Shown piece by piece: positions 57,594 through 64,000 of a DNA stretch of 64,000 bases. The stretch comes from an uncultured Alistipes sp. Lineage in GTDB: Bacteria > Bacteroidota > Bacteroidia > Bacteroidales > Rikenellaceae. The stretch is from positions 1 through 64,000 of the forward strand of contig CALUNH010000009.1 of NCBI GenBank assembly GCA_944321965.1, in the 5' to 3' direction. The translations under genes were made by a program, and so were the position numbers. The stretch's first letter is position 1. Every line of letters starts with the position of its first letter. Under the pieces are notes generated by a model that was not told where the DNA came from, ran no database searches, and worked only from the letters and a program-made list of their open reading frames with translations.

Positions 57594-60275
57594 ATGTTAT
57601 TGAGGAAAATTGTTCTTACCGCGTTCTTGTTTTCAAGCAGTATGTATTATGCGCTCGGAGCGATTCCCTTTCGCGGAACGGTCGTCGACCGGACGACCCG
57701 CGAGGCGCTTGTCGGAGCCACTCTCATTGTCGAGGGTTCAACCCGAGGGACGACGACCGATCCTTCGGGACGCTTCGAACTCGACCTTGCCCCCGGAACC
57801 TGTACGGTAGTTGTCTCCTACATCTCCTACCTCCCGCAGCGGATGGAGATCCGTGTGGCGGACCCAATGCCCGAAGCGGTGATCGAACTGGAATCCGACA
57901 ATCAGGTGCTGGCCTCGGTGACGGTGACGGCCCGCAAGAATCTTGAATCGGAACGGGCCCTGCAGACCGAGCGCATTGCCTCGAACGTGGCGATCGAAAA
58001 TATGGGCGCCAGGGAGATGTCGCTCAAAGGGATCTCCAACGTACAGGAGGGTGTCCGCAAGATGGCGGGGATCTCCATCGCTTCGGCCGGACAACTGATC
58101 GTGCGCGGTCTGGGCGACCGATACAGCATCACCACGCTCAACGGGCAGCCGATCGCTTCGCCCAATCCCGACAACAAACTCATTCCGCTCGACATCTTCC
58201 CTTCGTCGACCGTGAAGAACATCACCGTGAGCAAGGCCTACGAGGTCAGCTCCTATGCCGACTACTCGGGGGCACGCATCGACATCAATACCAGGGAAAA
58301 TACCGGTGAGAACTTCTTCTCGGTGGATTTCCATACCGGCGGGGCCTTCAATACCGTCGGGCGCGGCTTCTACCGCATGGATCACCGCTCGCTGTTTACC
58401 CAACCGACGGTTGATCCGCAAGCCCTGTCGGGTTCGCTGCCGGACTTCCGGCAGTACGTGAAGACGAAGGATATCTTCGATACGGATTTCTCGGTATCGA
58501 AACATACGGCGCTGCCGACCTTCGGGGGCAACCTCGCCTGGGGACGAGACTTCCGTGTGGGACGTCAGACGGTGAGTGTACTGGCTTCAGGAGGCCTGAG
58601 TAATGAGCAGCAGATGCTGGACAATGCCGAGTTCCGCCTGCTCGAAGCGACCGGGCGTACGACCGACGAATACGAATACGACAGTTATGCGAGTGGACTG
58701 AAGATGGCGGCTCTGGCGAGCCTTAGCACGACTTTGCGCGATGCCGACCGCCTCGGTTACACTTTTTTCTATGCCCGCAATGCCGCGGATACCTACTCCC
58801 GGCGAGAGGGATATGACCAGGAGAACCACGAGCTCATCGGGAGCAATGACGTGATGCACGTTTACCGGCTGATGACGCACCAGCTCTACGGCCGTCACGT
58901 TTTCGGTGAGCGTTGGAATCTGCGTTGGAGCGGTTCTTATTCTACCACTTCGTCCGACGAACCCGACCGTCGCCAGGTGATGTACCTCAAACACGATGAC
59001 GGAACGTTGAGCCTCTTCGATCTCAACCAGCAGGAGACCATGCGTTACTTCGGCACGCTTGACGAGCGCGAGTGGAATGGCCATGCCGCCGCGGACTGGA
59101 CCTTCGGGACGGGGCACAAACTGACGGCCGGTGTTTCGTGGAAGGACAAGAGCCGCGACTATGCCGGGACGCGCTTCTACTACGATATTTCGGACCTGCC
59201 CCCCGAGATTACGGACATCTGTTCGCCGAACGACTATCTCAATTTCGGGAACGTGGCCAACGGCACGCTGACGATCAACCGCCAGAAGCAGCCCAAGGAC
59301 AGCTACGAGGCCGGCAACCGCATTGTGGCAGGATACGTTTCGGTCGACTTGAAACCGCTTCCGGCACTGCTCATCAATGCCGGCGTACGCTACGAGTCTT
59401 CGCGGCAGTGGGTGTGCTACTACAACGACCAGAGCCTCCGCGAACGGCGCAACCTCGACTGCAACGACCTCTTTCCGGCGCTGAATCTCCGCTACAATTG
59501 CACGGACGAACACCAGCTGCGCCTTTCGCTTTCACGCACCATCACCCGCCCGTCGTTCATCGAGATGGCGCCGTTCCTCTACCAGGAGTCCTACGGATCG
59601 GTGCAGCTGCGCGGTAACGAAGCGCTGTTGAACAGTTACAACTACAACCTCGACCTTCGTTACGAGTATCACAACCGTCGGGGCGACATGCTCTCCGTGG
59701 CCGGTTACTACAAATACCTCGACGAACCGATCGAGCGCGTACAGATGCTTTCGGGCGGTGCGGCGGTCCATACGTTCCGCAACGCCGACAACGGCCTGGC
59801 CGCCGGTGTGGAGATCGAGCTCCGCAAGGTGCTGGTCCGGACGCTGCGTCTCGGCGTGAATGCCACTTACATGTACACCAACGTTACGCTGCCCGAAGGG
59901 GGTGTCTACACCAACAAGGAGCGGGCCTTGCAGGGAGCTTCGCCCTACCTGGTGAATGCCGATCTGACGTGGTCGCCCCGACTCGGCGGGGAGCGGCAGT
60001 TGAATCTGGCTCTGCTCTACAACCTTCAGGGCCCGCGCATCCATGCCGTAGGCATTTCGGGACTTGGCGATGTCACACAGCGGCCCGTACATACGCTTAA
60101 CTTCACGGCTGCCTGTCGGTTCAGCCGTCGTGTCGAGGTGAAACTGCAATTCGCCGACCTGCTCAACCGCGCGATGATCTTCGAACAGGAGGTGCCTCAG
60201 ACGGGCAGTACGATCGAAGTGGAACGCTATTGCCGGGGAACGAGTTTCGAGGTGGGCCTGAATCTGAAATTCTGA
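57594..60275 (+). CDS. TonB-dependent receptor with carboxypeptidase-like N-terminal domain
   Basis: 893 aa. The signal peptide (ends ALGA) is followed by a carboxypeptidase-regulatory-like domain (about 24-100: GTVVDRTTREALVGATLIV). The plug (about 115-230) carries 'VQEGVRKMAGISIASAGQLIVRGLGDRY', 'LNGQPIASPNPDNKLIPLD' and 'SSYADYSGARIDI'. The C-terminal barrel ends 'FEVGLNLKF'. It is not SusC-like and has no SusD partner, but is followed after 30 bases by a surface lipoprotein, a pairing seen for non-glycan substrates in Bacteroidota. A weak -7 element (CAATTTTG, 57553-57560) precedes it. Confidence 0.87.
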   Translation: MLLRKIVLTAFLFSSSMYYALGAIPFRGTVVDRTTREALVGATLIVEGSTRGTTTDPSGRFELDLAPGTCTVVVSYISYLPQRMEIRVADPMPEAVIELESDNQVLASVTVTARKNLESERALQTERIASNVAIENMGAREMSLKGISNVQEGVRKMAGISIASAGQLIVRGLGDRYSITTLNGQPIASPNPDNKLIPLDIFPSSTVKNITVSKAYEVSSYADYSGARIDINTRENTGENFFSVDFHTGGAFNTVGRGFYRMDHRSLFTQPTVDPQALSGSLPDFRQYVKTKDIFDTDFSVSKHTALPTFGGNLAWGRDFRVGRQTVSVLASGGLSNEQQMLDNAEFRLLEATGRTTDEYEYDSYASGLKMAALASLSTTLRDADRLGYTFFYARNAADTYSRREGYDQENHELIGSNDVMHVYRLMTHQLYGRHVFGERWNLRWSGSYSTTSSDEPDRRQVMYLKHDDGTLSLFDLNQQETMRYFGTLDEREWNGHAAADWTFGTGHKLTAGVSWKDKSRDYAGTRFYYDISDLPPEITDICSPNDYLNFGNVANGTLTINRQKQPKDSYEAGNRIVAGYVSVDLKPLPALLINAGVRYESSRQWVCYYNDQSLRERRNLDCNDLFPALNLRYNCTDEHQLRLSLSRTITRPSFIEMAPFLYQESYGSVQLRGNEALLNSYNYNLDLRYEYHNRRGDMLSVAGYYKYLDEPIERVQMLSGGAAVHTFRNADNGLAAGVEIELRKVLVRTLRLGVNATYMYTNVTLPEGGVYTNKERALQGASPYLVNADLTWSPRLGGERQLNLALLYNLQGPRIHAVGISGLGDVTQRPVHTLNFTAACRFSRRVEVKLQFADLLNRAMIFEQEVPQTGSTIEVERYCRGTSFEVGLNLKF

Positions 60276-60305
60276 CATGATCATAAAAGACAAACCATTT
60301 AAAAA

Positions 60306-61553
60306 ATGAAAGTGATGAAAACGAATTGGAAATTTCTGGCTGCGGCAGTTCTTGCCTGTTCGATGATGTCGGTGGCTTGTGACAACGAAAACGACGATAC
60401 GCCCAACCCGGGGTTGAGCGGCGAGATCGCCGCGGGGACGACCCTTACGGGCAACATCACCGCCGATGCGACGCTTACCGAAGGCGCAAACTACAAATTG
60501 AGCGGAGGCTTGCACGTCAAGGCGGGAGCCACTCTGCGCATTGAGCCGGGAGTTGAACTGGAGGCTGTCGACGATGAGGTCCCTGACTACATTCTTATCG
60601 AACAGGGTGCAAAGATCGACGCGCAGGGTACGGTTTCGAACCCCATTGTGATGACCTCCGAATTGAAGGAGGCCGGAGCGTGGGGCGGCATCCACATCTG
60701 CGGACGTGCGCACACGAATGCCGGTACGGGTGTTCTGTCGGAGATCGGCAATGCCCCCTACGGAGGCAGCGACGATGCCGACAATTCGGGAACGCTGCGT
60801 TACATCCGTCTCGAATATACGGGCTTTGCCCTTGACGAGGAGCACGAGGCCAACGGCGTGTCGTTCTATGGCGTGGGCAGCGGTACGACGGTCGAATACC
60901 TGCAGGCCTACAAGGGTTCGGACGACGGCTTCGAGTTCTTCGGAGGCTCGGTCAATGTGAAGCACCTGGTTGTGACGAGTTGTTCCGATGATTCGTTCGA
61001 CTGGACCGAAGGCTGGAACGGCAAGGGCCAGTTCCTGGTGGCTTACCAGGAGGCGGAGTCGACACTCGGTTACGACTGCGACTGCCTGATGGAGTGCGAT
61101 AACAACGGCAACAATGCGGCAGCTACTCCCGTAGCGCATCCCGTGCTGGCGAACGTGACGCTTGTGGGCAACAACTCCGAAACGGGCACACGTGGCGTGC
61201 GGTTGCGCGCCGGTACCGAGGTGGAGCTCTACAATGCCATTGTGACGGGTAAGGCGAAGTGCATTACCGTGGAGACCCCGGAGACGGAGAACTCCTTCTC
61301 GAAAGCGCAGCATCCTTCCGTATTGGAGTACATCTCGATGAGCACGGTGCTTGATTCGAAGGAAGGCATCTATACGAACGAAGATTTTGTCGCGGCAACC
61401 GGCAATGTGACCGATTATGCAAATACGCTGACTGACGGGTACATCGGAACGATCAGCGGCGGCAAGACGCTTACCGACAGTTTCTTTACGGCTGCGGCCT
61501 ACAAGGGGGCGGTTCCGGCATCGGACGACTGGACCGCCGGATGGACAAAGTAG
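60306..61553 (+). CDS. Surface lipoprotein, probable beta-helix fold, partner of the TonB receptor
   Basis: 415 aa. Lipoprotein signal (SMMSVACDNENDD): the cysteine is followed by a strongly acidic stretch, the Bacteroidota surface-export signal. The body is rich in short repeated hydrophobic/glycine turns (LSGGLHVKAGATLRIEPG, YILIEQGAKIDAQGTVSNPIVM, then EYLQAYKGSDDGFEFFGGSVNVKHLVV), as in right-handed parallel beta-helices. Residues such as CDCLMEC near 257-263 could bind metal or form disulfides. It probably captures the ligand for the receptor encoded 30 bases upstream. The ligand is unknown. MKVMKTNW is the first ATG of the frame; MKTNW (60315) is possible. Confidence 0.72.
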   Translation: MKVMKTNWKFLAAAVLACSMMSVACDNENDDTPNPGLSGEIAAGTTLTGNITADATLTEGANYKLSGGLHVKAGATLRIEPGVELEAVDDEVPDYILIEQGAKIDAQGTVSNPIVMTSELKEAGAWGGIHICGRAHTNAGTGVLSEIGNAPYGGSDDADNSGTLRYIRLEYTGFALDEEHEANGVSFYGVGSGTTVEYLQAYKGSDDGFEFFGGSVNVKHLVVTSCSDDSFDWTEGWNGKGQFLVAYQEAESTLGYDCDCLMECDNNGNNAAATPVAHPVLANVTLVGNNSETGTRGVRLRAGTEVELYNAIVTGKAKCITVETPETENSFSKAQHPSVLEYISMSTVLDSKEGIYTNEDFVAATGNVTDYANTLTDGYIGTISGGKTLTDSFFTAAAYKGAVPASDDWTAGWTK

Positions 61554-61723
61554 GTGGTACACCTTCCTGCCTGCCGGATCATGACGACCGGGCTTGCCTT
61601 TGGGGCGGCCCGATCGTTTGTTTCTGATTCTTCCGGGAGAAGCCCGTAAAACAGGTTAACGGCTGTCCGGTCTCTTGTCAATATTTATTGAAGTACGGAC
61701 AGCTGCGGCTTCGGAATATAAAG

Positions 61724-61753
61724 AACCGCGTCAAACTTTCGTCTGACGCGGTT
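61724..61753. terminator. Hairpin between the lipoprotein gene and the tRNA
   Basis: AACCGCGTCA (61724-61733) pairs perfectly with TGACGCGGTT (61744-61753). It probably ends the tRNA transcript (minus) and perhaps that of the lipoprotein gene (plus). Confidence 0.7.
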
Positions 61754-61758
61754 TCCGG

Positions 61759-61844
61759 TGCCCAGGACAAGACTCGAACTTGCACGAACGCAATTGTTCA
61801 CTACCCCCTCAAAGTAGCGTGTCTACCAATTTCACCACCTGGGC
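61759..61844 (-). tRNA. tRNA-Leu (anticodon GAG)
   Basis: Minus strand, 86 nt. Acceptor stem GCCCAGG / CCTGGGC with discriminator A; D-arm TGGTGAAATTGGTAGACA; anticodon stem-loop CTACT-TTGAGGG-GGTAG with GAG central; a long class-II variable arm; T-arm with GTTCGAGTC. The 3' CCA is not fully encoded (CC then G), normal for this phylum. A TATATTTG promoter element lies 31 bases upstream. Confidence 0.95.
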
Positions 61845-61874
61845 ATTGCACGCCCCGAATATCTTTCGGACCTG

Positions 61875-61882
61875 CAAATATA
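61875..61882 (-). promoter_or_regulatory. -7 promoter element of tRNA-Leu
   Basis: TATATTTG on the minus strand fits TAnnTTTG, 31 bases before the mature tRNA 5' end. Confidence 0.65.
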
Positions 61883-62121
61883 GGCACTATTTTACGAATT
61901 GCAAAATTTTTCCTGCAAAAACATCCGATTTTTCCCGGATTCTGCGATCCCGGACCGGAGAGACCCGGTCAAATCCGGGCAAACCCGGGCGGAATGTCCT
62001 TCCCGTAACCTTCCCGCAAACTCCCCGGAGCCCTTCGGTCCTTTCGCGGAAACGGGGCGCAACCCTGCGCTTTGCAGCTTCCGGAAATGCGCCCCGCTTC
62101 GCGGACGATGGCCGCGGGGGA

Positions 62122-64000
62122 CTATTTGATCCGCATCTCCTTGAGCAGATACCCGGCTCCGCCGATGCGATCCACCACGAACAGTACGTAGCGGATATCC
62201 ACGGCGATGTTGCGGCAGATCGTGGGGTCGAAGGCGATATCGCTCATCGTTGAGCGCCATGTGCGGTCGAAATTGATGCCGATCAGCTCGCCGTCTGCAT
62301 TCAGGACCGGCGATCCGGAGTTCCCGCCCGTGGTGTGGTTCGACGCGAGGAAGCAGACCGGCACCGTGCGGCGTCCGTCGATCTCCACGCCCCAGCGCCC
62401 GTACTCCTTCGAAGCATAGAGGTCGCGTAGCGACTGCGGGATGTCGTAGTCGTAAATCTCGGGATTGTCCTTGGCGATGATGCCGTCGAGGGTTGTCTGC
62501 GGCTTGTGATATTCGCCGTCGGCATACTCGTAACCGGCGATTGCGCCGTACGCCACCCGCAGCGTCAGATTCGCATCGGGATAGAAGGGGCGTTCGGGCC
62601 AGGTCCGCCGCAGTTCGTGGACATACTCCCGGTAGAGCGTGTTGAGTCGTTTGCTCGTGAGGTTGCGCAGCCGGTTGGTACCCAAGAGCCACGAGATATG
62701 GTCGAGCATCCGCTTCGAACCGCTTCGCAGCGAGTCGGAGAGGGGTGTTTCGCCACCGGCCCACACCTCCTCGAACACCTTCTCGGCGAAGGCTTCGGGC
62801 GAGCCGTTTGCGGCTACCCCGTCGAGGAACTCCGGAATCAGATATTGCGCCGGACAACGCCGGGCATACTCCCCGAAGAGCCAGCGGAACAGCGAGCGTT
62901 CGGTCTCCCGCCGGGCCGGGAATACGGCTTCGGCACGCTCTTCGGCCGAGTATTTCGCAGGCAGGGCGCGGAGGGTTTCGGCGGTGATTTCGCGGGCGAA
63001 GTAGGGATCTGTGATCCGGCGGTATTCGGCCTTCATTTCACGCAGGAGCTCCGCCCCGCGGGGATTTTCGCGGGCAAAGGCCTGTTCCTGCTCCTGCTTG
63101 GCGGCGATGGTCTTCATCCGGTTCAGCCCCAACACCTCGCCCTGCCACTTTTTCCAGGCATTGGCGATCGAGGCGTGTTTGGCGGCGTAGTGGATACGCA
63201 GTGCGGGGTCGCTCTCCTGGGCACGGGTGATGATGTCGAGGCGTCCGTCGCGGATGGCGATCTTGGCCGGATCGGAGCGTTCGGCGATGTAGGCCGCGGC
63301 ATCCGAGAGGATATACTCCTGGGTATTTCCCGGAAATCCGTAGATCATCGTGAAGTCGCCCTCGCGGAAGCCCCGGGTTGAGATCGTGAAGTGCTTTTTC
63401 GGACGGTAGGGGACGTTGTCGGGCGAGTAGGCTGCGGGCTTGTTGTCCTTCGAGGCATAGATGCGGAAAATGGAGAAGTCGCCCGTATGTCGGGGCCAGA
63501 TCCAGTTGTCGGTGTCGCCTCCGAACTTGCCGATTGCCGAGGGGGGCGCGGCCACGAGCCGCACGTCGTCGAACTGCTCGTAGATGAAGAGGAACTGCTG
63601 GTCGCCGTAATACATCTGTTCGACGGCGGCCCTGTATCCGACCCCTTCGGTTTCGGCCCGTGCGATGATCTCTTCGGGACTTTCCCCGGCGGCGATGCGG
63701 TCGGTGACCTCCTCCATGCGGACCAGGAAGCGCACGTTGAGTCCCTTGTTCGGGAGTTCTTCGGCGCGCGAGCGGGCCCAGAAACCGTGGGTGAGGTAGT
63801 CGTGTTCGACGGTCGAATGGCGCTGGATGGCGTCATAACCGCAGTGGTGGTTCGTCAGCAGCAGTCCTTCTGCGGAGACGAGCTCTCCGGTGCAGCCGCC
63901 GTCGAAGAGCACCACGGCATCCTTCATCGAGGCGCGGTTGATCGAGTAGATATCTTCGGCCGTGAGGCGGAAACCTTTGGCACGCATGTCGTCGATGCGT
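62122..64000 (-). CDS. S46-family dipeptidyl-peptidase, DPP11-like (5' end outside the window)
   Basis: At least 625 codons; the frame runs to the right edge, so the signal peptide and first residues are missing. The internal MRAKGFRL at 63987 is not the true start. Catalytic residues of the family are visible: His in LLTNHHCGY, Asp in GGDTDNWIWPRHTGDFS, and Ser in TGGNSGSPVLN. Eighteen residues after the Ser is Arg in INFDRTW, the position that is Arg in DPP11 (Asp/Glu-specific) and Gly in DPP7. It is a periplasmic enzyme releasing dipeptides from peptides, typical of asaccharolytic or protein-using Bacteroidota. The specificity call relies on remembered family numbering. Confidence 0.88.
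   Translation of the reverse strand, partial: RIDDMRAKGFRLTAEDIYSINRASMKDAVVLFDGGCTGELVSAEGLLLTNHHCGYDAIQRHSTVEHDYLTHGFWARSRAEELPNKGLNVRFLVRMEEVTDRIAAGESPEEIIARAETEGVGYRAAVEQMYYGDQQFLFIYEQFDDVRLVAAPPSAIGKFGGDTDNWIWPRHTGDFSIFRIYASKDNKPAAYSPDNVPYRPKKHFTISTRGFREGDFTMIYGFPGNTQEYILSDAAAYIAERSDPAKIAIRDGRLDIITRAQESDPALRIHYAAKHASIANAWKKWQGEVLGLNRMKTIAAKQEQEQAFARENPRGAELLREMKAEYRRITDPYFAREITAETLRALPAKYSAEERAEAVFPARRETERSLFRWLFGEYARRCPAQYLIPEFLDGVAANGSPEAFAEKVFEEVWAGGETPLSDSLRSGSKRMLDHISWLLGTNRLRNLTSKRLNTLYREYVHELRRTWPERPFYPDANLTLRVAYGAIAGYEYADGEYHKPQTTLDGIIAKDNPEIYDYDIPQSLRDLYASKEYGRWGVEIDGRRTVPVCFLASNHTTGGNSGSPVLNADGELIGINFDRTWRSTMSDIAFDPTICRNIAVDIRYVLFVVDRIGGAGYLLKEMRIK

Overview
The window looks like chromosomal DNA of a gut-type Bacteroidota, most likely an Alistipes-like Rikenellaceae (inference). 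The DNA is clearly G+C-rich. Genes carry Bacteroidota promoters (-7 element TAnnTTTG, often exactly TATCTTTG) and few strong Shine-Dalgarno sites. There are SusC/SusD-type glycan import genes, Bacteroidota lipoproteins with acidic residues just after the lipidated cysteine, an S46 dipeptidyl-peptidase and TonB-dependent receptors.

Layout. (1) 1-4.8 kb is the right end of an integrative/mobilizable element that continues past the left edge: a partial CDS, a Toprim/primase-like protein, two helix-turn-helix proteins, an AAA ATPase with a nuclease-like tail (probable cargo) and a tyrosine recombinase. (2) 4.8-5.9 kb is a junction of gene remnants and hairpins. (3) 5.9-11.5 kb holds a membrane-anchored AraC regulator, a large TonB receptor and a divergently transcribed anaerobic sulfatase-maturating enzyme. 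(4) 11.57-11.98 kb is the RNase P RNA gene (minus strand). (5) 12.2-20.2 kb (minus) is a moxR/DUF58/bat aerotolerance-type operon ending in an SDR and an aldehyde dehydrogenase. (6) 20.6-28.1 kb (plus) is uvrD/pcrA, a glycosyltransferase, endonuclease III, a DHH phosphoesterase, a LysR regulator and a YeiH-type transporter. (7) 28.2-32.3 kb has a GNAT acetyltransferase, a GH2 enzyme and an MFS transporter.

(8) 32.4-57.1 kb is a large polysaccharide utilization locus. The core operon (minus) reads SusC, SusD, SusE-like, GH76, second SusE-like, GH125, SusF-like with a duplicated module, and a SusE-GH43 fusion. A second unit with its own promoter encodes GH97, a Cys-type sulfatase and a DUF4965 glutaminase-like lipoprotein. 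GH76 (endo-alpha-1,6-mannanase) with GH125 (exo-alpha-1,6-mannosidase) points to an alpha-mannan backbone. The locus is read divergently from a 1349-residue hybrid two-component-type regulator whose phosphotransfer residues all appear to be substituted. The sulfatase needs formylglycine maturation, which the enzyme at 10.2 kb could supply.

(9) 57.1-64 kb has a remnant of a probable outer-membrane protein, a TonB receptor with a partner surface lipoprotein, tRNA-Leu(GAG), and an S46 dipeptidyl-peptidase (DPP11-like) cut by the right edge.

The most unusual items are the apparently phosphorylation-dead HTCS regulator, the SusE-GH43 fusion, the palindromic divergent promoters, and the remnant-filled junction beside the integrase.
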